In this document: positions 24,986 to 37,026 of the stretch, piece after piece
Layout: each line of letters starts with the position of its first letter
Numbering within the stretch: the stretch's first letter is position 1
From: Apus apus
Taxonomy: Eukaryota; Chordata; Aves; Apodiformes; Apodidae
Length of the DNA stretch: 64,000 nucleotides
Assembly: GCF_020740795.1 (NCBI RefSeq)
Contig: NC_067312.1
Location: forward strand, 61,852,405-61,916,404
Direction: 5' to 3'
Notes under the pieces: model-generated
Databases searched by the model: none
What the model saw: only the letters and a program-made list of their open reading frames with translations
Told to the model about the DNA's origin: nothing
Translations under genes and position numbers: made by a program

Positions 24986-25780
24986 CCTGATGTTGACTTT
25001 TCCCCTCAGTGGGGTTGTGAGATGTGTATGTTTGTAAAGGTTAGGTAAGGGTGAGAAGGAATTCACCAGATGGGTCTTTCCCCTGCTTCTGAGATGATCA
25101 GCTGTTTCAATGATATTTGCAGCCACTCTGCCTCACCAGCATGATAGCAAAACTACTCACAGTGAAGACAGGGTAGGCCATGACTGACGGTGGTCCGCAG
25201 GCACCCTGACAGGGATGCCTTCCTTCTTCTCTCTCCTTTATCAGTGTACTCTCACCGTGACAGCAGCACACAATCCCTGTGGCAGCCCATAGGCAGCACT
25301 CCAGCAGTCCAAAAGCCACCCAAAAAGGAGAAGCAGCAGCAGTAGTCACAAGGTGAGATGCAGCCCCACAGCAGCCAGCAAGCAGTTCAAAGGCAAAAAG
25401 CAGCGGCTGCAGTCTGTCCGGGGCTGCTTTTATAGCTCACTACATTGTAGTCCAAAGTCTCCAATTGGTTCTTTGCTCTCTCTCAGAGCTTTGAGAGCTC
25501 GCTTCTCTGAGCTATTATCCAATTAGAGGTCAAAATCTCGCTGTAGTCTCTGGGCAGAACAGCAACATGTTGTGGTTTTCCCACCACTGGTTCCCACCTT
25601 AGAGTCTGTTTCTTCAGCATGGCAATGTAATTGTTGTTTGGCCCATGAGGAAGGGGAAGCAGGGAGCACAAGGAGCAGCCATTTTGAGCTCCATGAGAAA
25701 GTCAGTTGCTCCAGAGGTGAGAGGGGTACCGACCCGCACACAGTCACACTAGGCTTCTGCTTTCTATGAATAACATTTAT
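24986..25780 (-). mobile_element. Probable minus-strand LTR with TATA and CCAAT boxes
   Basis: Read on the minus strand this GC-richer block has two CCAAT-type elements (near 25,463 and 25,518), then a TATA box, CTATAAAAGC, at about 25,426-25,435, followed by a CTG- and TGC-rich leader. That is the promoter order of a retroviral U3-R. Plausible ends are TGTTATTC at 25,775 and GTCAACA at 24,991, but the flanking pentamers do not match, so the exact ends are not established. It abuts the CR1 fragment, whose 3' part is missing. No retroviral coding sequence is attached. The open frames inside are not proteins. Confidence 0.6.
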
Positions 25781-28131
25781 AGCATTCCCGTAAGATAAAA
25801 GATGATTCTGCACAAGGACACATTTAAAGAAAAAGTATAGTTCTTTTAAAGGAACTTTAATGTGTGCTTGCTCGTAGATCTGGAACTGAGTGAGATGCAG
25901 TTAAAGTTGTTCCACTCAAGTAAATCTAGAATTTTCAATTAGTGCAAGGTCTACCAGACTTTGAACTACAATGATGCTGTATTACTTGTGTATCGTTTTT
26001 AAGAAAACAGAGACAACCTCATTATTAATAATTATACAGTTTTGAGGCCTGATGCTGTAACTGGTATAATTCATGTCTATTTTGGGAACAGTCTCTTCTC
26101 TGAATTGACTTCCTATTCCTGTATCTTACATTGATATAAATTATGTAAGAACATTGTGTAACATTTTATTTAACAGAACTTTAATGGAGAAATGCTAGTT
26201 TGCAGGAGTTTAAAAAGCATTTTTCACCATCTGCAGTGATGACTTGTGAGGGTGAAACGAAGTCAGAAGACTGAATGTTAAAATTTACTACCACTCTTCT
26301 GTGCTGCCTTTTTCTCTTATTTTGTTTAACTGATCAGTAGAAGATAAAAATACAGCATTTTCTTTCTGCCTGTACTTAACTGGAAGTCTGCTGTTTGATT
26401 TTGGGCATCGAGGAAATAAGACTGAAGTTTCAGCCATTTTTACACCAGCTAGGCTGTTGGTCATCCCTACACAAAAAGGAATGATCAGTCTGTCTCAAGA
26501 AAAATAAATATTTATGAATTATAAATAAATAAACATTAGTTAACCTCAGGGAAAGGAAGGGTAAAACAAGATAGTGTGTGGTTAGAATACTGTGGGTGTG
26601 TCAAATCCCTTTCCAGCTACAGAAGGAGGGTGCTGTAAGATTGTTTTTCATCTGGTCATAGACACTGGTGACGTAGACCAACATAGCAGTGTACACAAAA
26701 TCAGAATCTGTTAAAAAAACCCCACAAGATAAATACAGTATAAATAACATATGCTGGTAAATAAATTTCAAAATATGAAATACAACGTCTACATAAATCA
26801 CTTGCATACAGAAGCAACTCCCACCTCTGAACTAACAAGGTTTACCCACAACTGGAAGGGGAGACAGAACAACAGCCACATTGTGGGAATTCCCATGTGG
26901 GAATCTGAGCAATATCTGTGAAGAGGACACGTGGGCAGGCCACAGCACAAAAACACAGGAAAAGCTAAGAGAGAAGAGAAGTCTTTTTATCATCATCAAA
27001 TGTATTAATTTTTGCACCAAGTACTTTAATTTCCACGGAGAAAATTCAGGCACAGGAACAGCAGAACCACCAGAGTCCAAATAATTTTGAAAATTTGTTA
27101 AAAGATTTTCTCTGTCACAATTTTTTCTAGTTTATGGCCATTTTTAGATATTCATAAACATCTGAAATAAGGAAATCAATGCATTCTGCCTTCAGAAATT
27201 AATTCTAATTATTCTAATTAATTTATCTTATGCTGCAAGTGACATGACACTCTGAAGCACCAGATGGTGTAGTGTATCTCCCATACCAGCTGAACAGCAT
27301 TACAGGGTGGCCCTGGTCTCAGAGCTGGAGGGAAGAACTTTGCTCTCATTCAGGGCTCCTGTGGCCTATCTCACTTTCAGGAGTCACAGCAGGCTGGCTT
27401 CCAGCAAGGCATGGAGCTGCTGGCGTTGCACCCTAGTTTCATACTGCAGAAGCCCAAGTACGCATCTTTGCTCAGTCTGCAGCAGCAGGGTAGGCTCATG
27501 GCCCCAGGGCTTTCAAGCTGCTTTGCCTCTGGAGGGTAAGAGGTACAAGACTAGCTGAATATTTGTTTCTAATTTATTTTAATAGCTACACAGTTTTAGC
27601 ATGTTATATGGTGATTAAAGAAGAAAAAAAAACATTTTCCCTTTCCCATTATAGTTTTATTTGGCAACTAACTAGTGAAAATATAGCTAAACATCCTTTT
27701 TTTTATCCATAAAGATACATCCCTTGTTTGTATTGTTATTTATGGAGTCCCCAGTGGTCAGCAGTTTTTCTTTTAGGTCAGCAATAACAGTTATTTGGAG
27801 TGCACTGTATGCTAGCTAGTGATTTTCAGAATTTTCTAGTCAGTAGAAGATTAGGTGGAAGAAAAGGGTTTAATTCTGTCTCCATCCTCACGATCTCTTG
27901 GTCACTTTGACTACACTGATGATGGAGGACTTGGTTTTGTCTTACTTTGTATGAGAGAGTTGCACAGAAATCCTGTTCCATTTTATTTTCTCTTGTAGCT
28001 GCATCTCAGTCTTAAGTACCACAGTCCTCCTCTGCCCAGCACTTTGCTGACAGTTTAGAGGAATACAGCCTGGGAAAGGATGGAAACACACAGCTGATAC
28101 TAGTGTATCCAGTGATATGATATGAAGAGTC
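25781..28131. other. Intergenic DNA, no gene seen
   Basis: Mostly AT-rich. A GC-richer patch at about 27,240-27,560 is not explained by any repeat I recognise and ends in a donor-like GGTAAGAGG. Its open frame does not look like a protein. Confidence 0.45.
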
Positions 28132-28372
28132 AGAATCACAGAATCACAGATTGTTAGGGGTTGGAGGGGATCTCAGGAGATCATCAAGTCCAACCCCCCT
28201 GCCAGAGCAGGACCACCACAGAGTCTAGGGCAGGTCACTCAGAAATGCATCCAAACAGGTCTTGAAAGTCTCCAGAGAAGGAGACTTAGCAGCCGCTCTG
28301 GGCAGCCTATTCCAATGCTCTGTGAGGCTTACAGTAAGAAGTTCTTCCTCGTGTTGAGGTGGAACTTCCTCA
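28132..28372 (-). mobile_element. CR1 LINE 3' fragment (minus strand)
   Basis: Starts with the inverse tail AGAATCACAGAATCACAGA and continues through the conserved 3' UTR block with GGTTGGAGGGGATCTC and AAGTCCAACCCC, then the end of ORF2. It is truncated near 28,372. An 84-codon minus-strand frame overlaps it and is chance or decayed ORF2 C-terminus. Confidence 0.9.
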
Positions 28373-30439
28373 GTAATACTAGCTAGGGTGAGGAAAAGGA
28401 GGCAGAGAAGCAGGTGTACAACATGTTGTAGTGCATGCAAAGCCATGTGTAAGACTGATATAGATAAAAAACTTGTCATTCTTTGTCAAATTAGAAGTTT
28501 AAAATCACAGTGCTTTTGTTACCTGATGTGTTACCTTGTTAACAGGGAAGTAAAGTCTCCTATAACACCAACCAGCCATTCTTACCTTTCCAGCAGTAAC
28601 AGTCCCAACATGCATAACTTTCTAGCTAGAATTTCACAAAACTATGCTGCTATGTCAAAGGAGATACAGCTTGAAATGACTGTTCAGAGATATTTTTGTG
28701 CATTTTACCTTCGCCTTCTTTTTATCTCCCAGGAGTCCTATGAAGTGAAGTGACTCTGGAGCAGCTGGAGGTGGGACTCTGATCTTGTGTCTTCATCACC
28801 TCTACTAATTCTCTAGGAAAGAGGGCTACAGAGCAGAAACACACTCTGAAACAACAGTCTTACCTTCTCTGGCAAGACAGTAGCTATTTAAATCAGACAT
28901 CTGATATTTCTTTCATTTGAAGGTTCTTTTAAAACAGAAATCAGTTAAAATAACAATGGTAGTTTCCCTCTCCAAGGCCCTAGAGGACAACCTGTTACTT
29001 TACCTATGAAAAAAATAAAGTGGACAGTGTGGTAGTGAGCTCACCAAAAGAAATTTCTGCCTAATACTATTGTCTTAGTTGTTTGGGTTTTTTTAACTAC
29101 TGTGAGATTTTCTTTGTTTTGTTTTTTTTGGGAGACTTTTAAAAATACTGCTCCAAGGTTTAACCATATGTTGTTTGTTATTTTCAGATTACCATTTCTG
29201 GTTGCACGTATCACACTGGAAAAGTTGAAAGGTCCTTCCTATGACTGTATGTCTACAAATAATAATAATTCTATATCTGTGCAGGCACTTATTAAATTCT
29301 TTTCTCATCTGACTTTCCAACATCTGTAAACATTTTGGAGTTCTGTTGAAAGAATGCTTTTCAGACAGAAAAAAATTGTGATTAAGTATGTTATTATTAT
29401 AGTTCCTCTTGAAAGACTATCCCGCTAATTGAAAACATTGGTTTTGCAAAGCTATAGCACACATAAACAACCACAGGAAACATTGCAGACATCTAGGAAA
29501 TGCAGTTAATTACCTAACTGTATTAAATTAAGATCAAGCATGACTGAAAGTGACAATCAATAAAATACAATTAAAACTTACAATTTTGGGGCCTGAAGCC
29601 CTTTATATTACACAATATAAAACACACAAATTATTATACATATTATTTCAGTGTATACTTGAGTAGCAGTTAGAGAACTGAAAATTGTTTATTTTCCATA
29701 AACACTGAATTATATACCCATAAAATAAATTTATAGTTAAGCTTAAATGTGCAGAAACAATCATCTGAGTAAGTTCTTAGGACTTTCCTGGTCAAGATAT
29801 AATGTTCTAATTTACATTCAGAGTGAACTATATTTTCATGATTCTAAGTGCTGTTGTATTAATGTTAATGGCAACGGTTGTTTAAAAAAATTGTTAAACT
29901 ATTTGTGTCTTCGCTGTGTCATTTCATATAATGAGGGAAAATTCAGCATAAATAAAATCAGATGGAGATACTACACAAAAGTACATGGCAAGCAGCTATC
30001 ATCTTTTCTCCTGTAATACAATCAAGAAGACTGAAAATAGGATAAATATTTTTGTTTCATATTAGTTTTTCAATATTCAGAATTTGGTTTACATCTGGAT
30101 TGAAATAAAATGAGAATTTCATTAATGATATCTCCATAACAGAAATTTAAGAAAATTGCCATCTTCAGATAAAAACCTGGGGTTTTACATTTGAAAAGGT
30201 TGGGAAGATAGAGAAGGATATTTTTTTAGTCTAGCTGGCTGAATCTGACTGGACCCAAGTATTCCTGTTGCAAATGGGAGCAGAAGGTCTTATGGTGGCT
30301 TAAAGAATCACCATCAAAGATATTAGGAAAATGTGATTTTAATATAAATTCATAAAAGTATGACTTAACAGAGTTCAATGGCAAGGTTCACTCTACTAGT
30401 TACTATGAAGAAGAAATATGTAATAATTTTAATTAAACT
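28373..30439. other. AT-rich DNA, no gene seen
   Basis: No exon, RNA gene or transposon is recognised. Confidence 0.5.
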
Positions 30440-30950
30440 GGAGTTATTTACAAAGGGATGGGAGACTGAGTCAGGATCAGGTGGGAGTGATTTGCGCAGG
30501 GATCAGGGATAAGAATGAGGAAGGCCCACCCATTGAATCACGAGGTTCAGAATGGACTCCTGACCTTCTAAAATTCTTCTCAGAGATGAGTCCAGGTGCA
30601 GCTGGATCCAATCCTAGTTCCAGACTTAGTCAACAGTTTATGACTAAAGGGTTTAGGTGTAGGGATTTCAGTGTAGTGCTTTAACTCGTAATTATGGGTC
30701 TGGTGTGATTTGGAATACCAGTAATTTGAGGTTGCTTGACAGAAACACTGACAGAACATTAAAGAAAACATGTAGATACCAGCTTTAATTTTATCTCTTG
30801 TGCTGTTTGCAACAGTATTATTTGTCAATACACCCAGTTTATTTGCATAAAAAAGGAGGTACACAGGATTTATGGGCTTAGTGTTCAGCACTAGGTGTTA
30901 ATGTCTGTTTAGGCAAGTCTACCCTATAAACTTTTACTTTCTACTTGACA
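30440..30950. repeat. Possible old interspersed repeat, family unknown
   Basis: The stretch is less AT-rich than its surroundings and has an LTR-like style, including TTTGCATAAAAAAGGAGG near 30,842 and a CACTAGGTGTTAATGTCTG block at about 30,889. The wording seems familiar from old avian LTRs, but I could not define ends or a target duplication. Treat as a suggestion only. Confidence 0.25.
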
Positions 30951-33514
30951 CAGCACCAGGGCTTCCTCAGTTTAATAATCCTGAGTATATTCTATCACCA
31001 GTTCATCTTTTGGGGAGGTGTAAATTATAGTAATAAATGTCCAAACAAGACATGCTTGCACATATTCCACTATTAAGAGGCACAAAACAACATATGCCAT
31101 CACAGTGGATTTTGCTCTTTTGAAAACCGGGCAGTGAATACTTCATGTTTTGACAAGCAGAAACAGTTTTGCAATAGGGTAACACTCATGAGCATCACTA
31201 GAATTCAGTGTTGTTTTGCTTTACATTTCAAAATAGTATACTGAGAGGTTGAATGACAGCAGATTGTCATGAGAGAGACTTAATTACACATTATTGAAAA
31301 GTAGATGGCTGATATGAAGAAGAAACGTGTCAAAGAACTCTTGTGACTTATTAGGGATCCAGACTAGACATATCCAAGGGAAAAATTGTGGTTTAGTGAC
31401 TGAAAAGAGTTAAAACAGTAAGTAGATGAAGCAATGGAATAAAAGCTGTTTAGTCTAATTAATTTGTGCTATGACAAAATTCCAAACAGCACACCATAGT
31501 AGAGTTACAAAAAAACATTAATAATTATATACAGTATACAATATAATCAAACGTCCTTTTTAAAAACTATAAAAACACAACCATGTACGTGGTTTTGTTT
31601 ATGCTAGTGAGCTGCCTGTATATATCCAGTAGTTTCTTCAGGTATCAGCCACCTCATACAGCTAGAAATGTGTCCTTGCACACACAGGCACATGCATCTA
31701 CTTCACAGTAGTTATATTTACACAAATTCTAAAAGCTTCTGAGTGGAGCACATCATTCCATAGCCATAATAGGATACTGTTGTTCAATCAGCTTCTTGTA
31801 TAATGACCATTCTCTAGTTTAAGCAATGAAAAACAAATTGGGAACCTTGCTAAGGTGACCCAAGTAACTGGTCATAGACTGCTAAAAGCACAAGTTTTAT
31901 AACTGCAGCACACCAGAAACACATACTAGAGGAAATGCATTGCTCACCTTATTCTTCTGATCTTAAGCATATACTCCTCCCTACCCTTGGTGAAGTGTAG
32001 TGTTCTGGAAGGGTCTTTGCTCTAGCACAACACAGTCTTATACTCTTAAACACTTCAAGAGCTAAAGACAACTCCCTAGATTGCCATTATGCTGGAAATC
32101 AACTATCTGTCAGTTTTAATGGAAATGGGAATCATACTGCAAAGAACGTAGCAGTATTGGGCCCTCTTCTCTGAGTTAGCACTGTGTTCAGGTATATATC
32201 TATACATTTACCATAGGGTTTGCTGCAAAATTTTATGAATGCAATCCTGGTGGTATAAAAAGTACTGTGATACTGGCTAATACAGTTACTTAATTTGTTT
32301 CTACTAAAGTCCTATGCTTGAGGATGGCTTACAAAGCAAATAAAAAAGCAATCACAAATAAGATTTTTTAGTTATTATTAAATGTATTGGTTATTTTTAA
32401 ATTAATTATGTTTCTAGATAGAAGATATGCTTACCTACACATCAGAGAGGAAAAACTGAAGTAGTTACACACATAGTAAATCAGAGAAATCAAAGAAAAG
32501 TCTGAAGTTCAGCTTCACAAACAGCAAATCCCTGAAGTAGGCATGAATCACAGAAGCAAGCAATAAATTATCTTTCTGCAAAGCTAATGTCCTTGGGCCA
32601 ATGAATTAGTTTTATAAATGTCTGTCAAGCACAGTTATATCTATGGGAATACCAAATTAATAATATAATGCTAGTGGGGAGACTAGTATGGGGAAGAAAA
32701 TTCCCTTTTCTCCAAGATCAAACTTCACATTGACAACTGTGCAATAGGAGGACTTTGAGTGGGCTTCTTTATTACCTGCAACATTATTTTGTATGAATTA
32801 AAACCAAATGCTGTTAGTGTATAAAAAATTAAAATATTACATCCATTTTTTAAAAAAGTTGCATAGTGTGGTAGGGTGCCACTAAGTTTGGTCTTAAAAG
32901 AAAAAGAAGGGCTTTTAGAAATCCTATTTTTCCTTTCTATTTCAGTTATTTTCCAACACATTTAGGTAATTTTGCAGAAAAGAATTAATAGCATTCAGAG
33001 TTCTGTAAATGCTATAATGTTATATAAGTGATATTATTGTAACTCAACCACCTCCTAGCAGGCTTATCCATTTTCACAAATTTTGGATATATGAAGTAGA
33101 GTAAGCTTTTAGAAATTCCTAACTTAGAGAAAAAATAATTTAATGGTTCACATCTCTTTATTCCGTTGGAAGAGATATGGTCCAACATATACTGCTATCT
33201 CAAAATAGACAAAAACTTAAGTTTTTTCTATGTGTATCTTCTCCCCAGTTATGCCCAAAAAAATTCCTTAGACAAGTGATTTTGAAGCCACTCAGCTTGA
33301 ATATAGAAGAGGTTCCATTAAAGTCCAGTTGTTGGTAACTGTGTTATTTATTGTGAACAGTGGTAAAACTGTTTCTTTAGGGAGAGAGGAGTTTAATGTT
33401 TTAATAGAAGCAGCAGAAAACAAAATAAATACAAGGCATTAAAAAATCAACAGACAATGTCCTAAGTAGCTTGATTCACTGTTGAAGTAAACTCAGTGTT
33501 GAGCAGATAGCTGA
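30951..33514. other. AT-rich DNA, no gene seen
   Basis: No feature is supported. Confidence 0.5.
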
Positions 33515-33568
33515 GATTGGATCACCTCTCAGGTCCCTTCCAACTCTAATTATTTTGTGTTTCTAAGA
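33515..33568 (+). mobile_element. CR1 3'-end relic
   Basis: GGATCACCTCTCAGGTCCCTTCCAACTCTAATTATTTTGTGTTTCTA-type order matches the last 50 bases of CR1 before its tail. No upstream CR1 body remains. Confidence 0.7.
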
Positions 33569-35817
33569 CTGAGGTTAAAAATAAATAAATAAATGCATAC
33601 ATACATAAATAAGTCAAGGCTGTATTTAAAAAATGTTCCTTTAAGAGTGTTACTGAAATTGATTTACTCAACATAGAGAAATCAATAAAAGAAATATATT
33701 GTATTATAATACTGTTCCAGTAATATTCTGAATGACTTTTTCAAAATGTTTGGTAAGCAATAGGCTAATTCTGGAACATACAACCTGTACTATAAAAAGT
33801 TACTAAAACAAGTCCTTATATAATTTGGAGGTATTACATGGCTGAGACAAGATATTTTTAATTTTGTTTTGTGGGGAGTGTTTTAATTCTTTCTCCTACT
33901 TGAGACTCCTAGTTGTCATAAAAATTCCAGGAAACTAATCTCCTAAAATAAACCTGAAGACATTTATTTGCCAAACTGGTACTCCATTTTGGCCATCCAA
34001 GTCCACAGTTCTTATCACATCAGACTTCTGCACTATGTATACCTCCATTAATATTATCACAGCATAACATATTTAGCATCTTTTCAGCTTCATGTACAAA
34101 GTTCTTCTGTAAGAGCTCATCTAAAGAGCTTGTCTTTGTGTCATACTTATGTCAGAAGCATTTGGATTTATTGTTCCTTAACATGATTTGAATAATGCAT
34201 TTAGCTAGCTTACCCCTTCAGTAAAAATTTGATGAGTGACCAGAAAATAATTTGCCTAAAATAACCTTTGAAGGCATGATACTCATTTTCAGATACATTG
34301 TACAGTAACTACCTTAATAAACTCTGTTGTTTACTCATCAAAGTTAATAGTAGGCATCTATAAGGTCTGATTTACAGACAGCAAGAGCAACTGCAGGTCA
34401 TATTATAGTATTATGAGCTGCCACAGCAGCTCCATAAAGAATCACTACAACCAACAGGAGACTAAAAATCCACATACCCTTAGCCTCAGTAAAGTTCAGT
34501 CTACAGACAACAGATCTGGGAGGTCTGTGGAATTGCAAGACTGGTTTTGTGCGTAAACAAACCGTCATGTGGTACAGTTTGCAAGTGAAGGGCAAAGGCC
34601 ATAAGAGCCTCTGAAGAGCACATCCCACAGCATTTGTTAGGTTAGGGAGGAGTAACCACACTTATTGCAATTATATTCATTAAGGAAAATGAGGTATTTT
34701 AACTTTCTTCTAAGCACACAGTTTCTTACAAATTTTCATGTGCAATTTAATTAGATATTATTTGTCTCTCTTCACATTCTCCTACAATAATTTATTTAAT
34801 GTCTATTTATATTTCTGCAAATACAATCTATTATGCATGTTAACTCTTCTTTGCTGTTTAGTAGTGTGCAATATCAGTAAAGAGTGATACAAGTAACGTG
34901 CCTTGCAATTCAGCAGCAATGTAGAATTACATGTATAAAACAAGAGCAGGAACATTTTAATTCATTCTTCCAGTACTCTCCTCTGTGTTGTCTTTGACTT
35001 TCTAGGATTTTAGGAGAACTTTAAACCATAGCTATTATGGGGAAGAGTTGCATACAGGAACTTGTAGCAACTTGTGTCAATTACATAATATCATTGCAGA
35101 TTATTTATACATGTGTGATAATTGTATCATTAAGACAGTCATTAGAAATTAGAAAATTCTTTTAAAATTAAGGACATATACTTAAATTAGAACAGTTAAA
35201 AATAAGGATTAATTGTCCAGGTAGATTTCAAGCCAACAGGATACATTTGTTTTCATATGTTCAATACTTTGGTAAGAAATCATGCTGAGATCCAGAAGAA
35301 AAATAAGTAACATTTTTTGGTTTTGTAACTTCTAATGAGTCGTGCTTGATGTGATTAAATTTAAAATACTATATGTTAGTTCAAGCTCCATCTTTATGCT
35401 TCCTGTAATTTTGTTGTTGTTGCTGCTGCGATTATTTAGTTACATAAATAGTTTGCAAAAGAGGTAAAATGAGAACATTTTAAATACTTGTGAACTGCAC
35501 TGGTTAATCTGTCCATAAAGAAACTAAAAGAAGAGAGAAAACAGGCATTTTAAGTTACCAAACAGTATAACCCAAATATTGACATCTTTAGCACTTCAAG
35601 ACATAATAGACAATTAACACTTTAAGGACAATTATTCTTAAATTTTTCAGCAGCCCAAGCTCTTAGTAGCATAAATATCATCAATGTGCGAGAAAGGTGA
35701 CTCACTGATGGCTTAGTTCCTTTTACAGGATTTACAGATTATGACATTTATTGTGACAAACAATACCCACCTATAAACCTTCTTCTTCTTCATTATCCTT
35801 CTTCATTATCTTCTTCT
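33569..35817. other. AT-rich DNA, no gene seen
   Basis: Short ATAA and ATAC simple repeats at about 33,580-33,612 and a CTT-rich stretch at 35,778-35,817 directly before the next CR1. Nothing else is recognised. Confidence 0.5.
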
Positions 35818-37026
35818 ATGACAGGGTGACCTGCATATTGGACAAGGGAAAGCTTGTAGTTGTTGTCTGCCTTGACTTTAGCAAGGCCTTTGACAAGGTT
35901 TCCCACAGGATTTTCCTACAGAAGCTGGCTGCTCATGGCTTGGATGCACATATGCTTCACTGGATAAAAAATTGGTTGGATGAATGAGTCCAAAGAGTTG
36001 TGTTCAGTGGAGTTAAATTTAGTTGGTAGCTGGTAATGAGTGGTGTTCCCCAGAGCTCAGTACTGGGGCCACTCCTGTTTAACATCTTTATTGGTGACTT
36101 GGATGAAGGGGTGGAGTGCACCCTCGGTAAGTTTGCAGATGACACTAAGCTGGGAGGGGGTGTCAGTCTGCCTGAGGGCAGGGAGGCTCTGCAGAGGGAT
36201 CTGGACAGGCTTGATCAGTGGGCTGAGGCTGATTGTATAAGTTTCGATAAGGCCAAATGTCAAGTATTGCACTTCAGCCACAACAACCCCAGCAGCACTA
36301 CAGGCTTGGGGAGGAGTGGCTGGAGAGCTGCTTGGGCGTGTTGATTGACAGCTGGCTGAACATCAGGCACCAGTAGGCCCAGGTGGCCAAGAAGGTCCAT
36401 GGCATCCTGGCCTGCATCAAGAATAGTGTGACCAGGCAGACCAGGGAGGTGATCCCACCCCTCTACTCAGCCTTGGTAAGGCTGCACCTTGAGCATTGTG
36501 TGCAGTTTTGGGCACTACAGTCTAGGAAGGACATTGAGGTGCTGGAGAGGGTGCAGAGACGGGCAACTATGCTGATGAGGGGTCTGGAGAACAGGTCTTA
36601 TGAGGAGAGGCTGAGGGAGCCGGGGCTGTTCAGCCTGGAGAAGAGGAGGCTGAGGGGAGACCTCATTGCTCTCTACATCTACCTGAGAGGAGGCTGTGGT
36701 GAGGTGGGTGTTGACCTCTTCTCCCTAGTGACTAGTGATAGGACAAGAGGAAATGAGGTCAAGTTGCATCAGAGGAGGTTGAGATTGGATATTAGGAAAA
36801 AATTCTTCACAGAAAGAATGGTGAGTGATTGGAACAGGTTGCCCAGGGATGTGGTGGAGGCACCATTCCTGGAAGTGTTCAAAAACAGGCAGATGGTTAG
36901 GGGTTGTGGGGAAGGGTTTAATGGTTAAGGGTGGTTTAATGGTTAGGGGTTGTAAGGAAGACAGTTGGACTTGAAGATCTTGAAGGTCTATTTCAACATT
37001 GATGATTCTATGATTCTATGATTCTT
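35818..37026 (+). mobile_element. 5'-truncated CR1 LINE with intact 3' end
   Basis: Begins within the reverse-transcriptase domain just before motif A (Leu-Asp-Phe-Ser-Lys-Ala-Phe-Asp at about 35,871-35,894, aspartate kept) and includes Phe-Ala-Asp-Asp at 36,132-36,143. Downstream lies the ORF2 C-terminal region in a separate 181-codon frame (36,383-36,928). It ends in the 3' UTR and a tail of three ATTCTATG-like units at 37,000-37,026. In-frame stops occur at the sites read as tryptophan or leucine elsewhere (for example TGA near 35,985), so it encodes no full protein. Five-prime truncation is the usual CR1 outcome. Confidence 0.95.

Noticed and set aside
24982..26054. 11-mer GAGGCCTGATG at both ends of a 1-kb interval as a target duplication
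   Set aside because: The interval does not begin and end with TG...CA or show transposon ends next to both copies, so chance is likelier; noted in the LTR finding.
26885..26894. Palindromic GGGAATTCCC, an NF-kappaB-type site
   Set aside because: A ten-base match in 64 kb without promoter context carries little weight.
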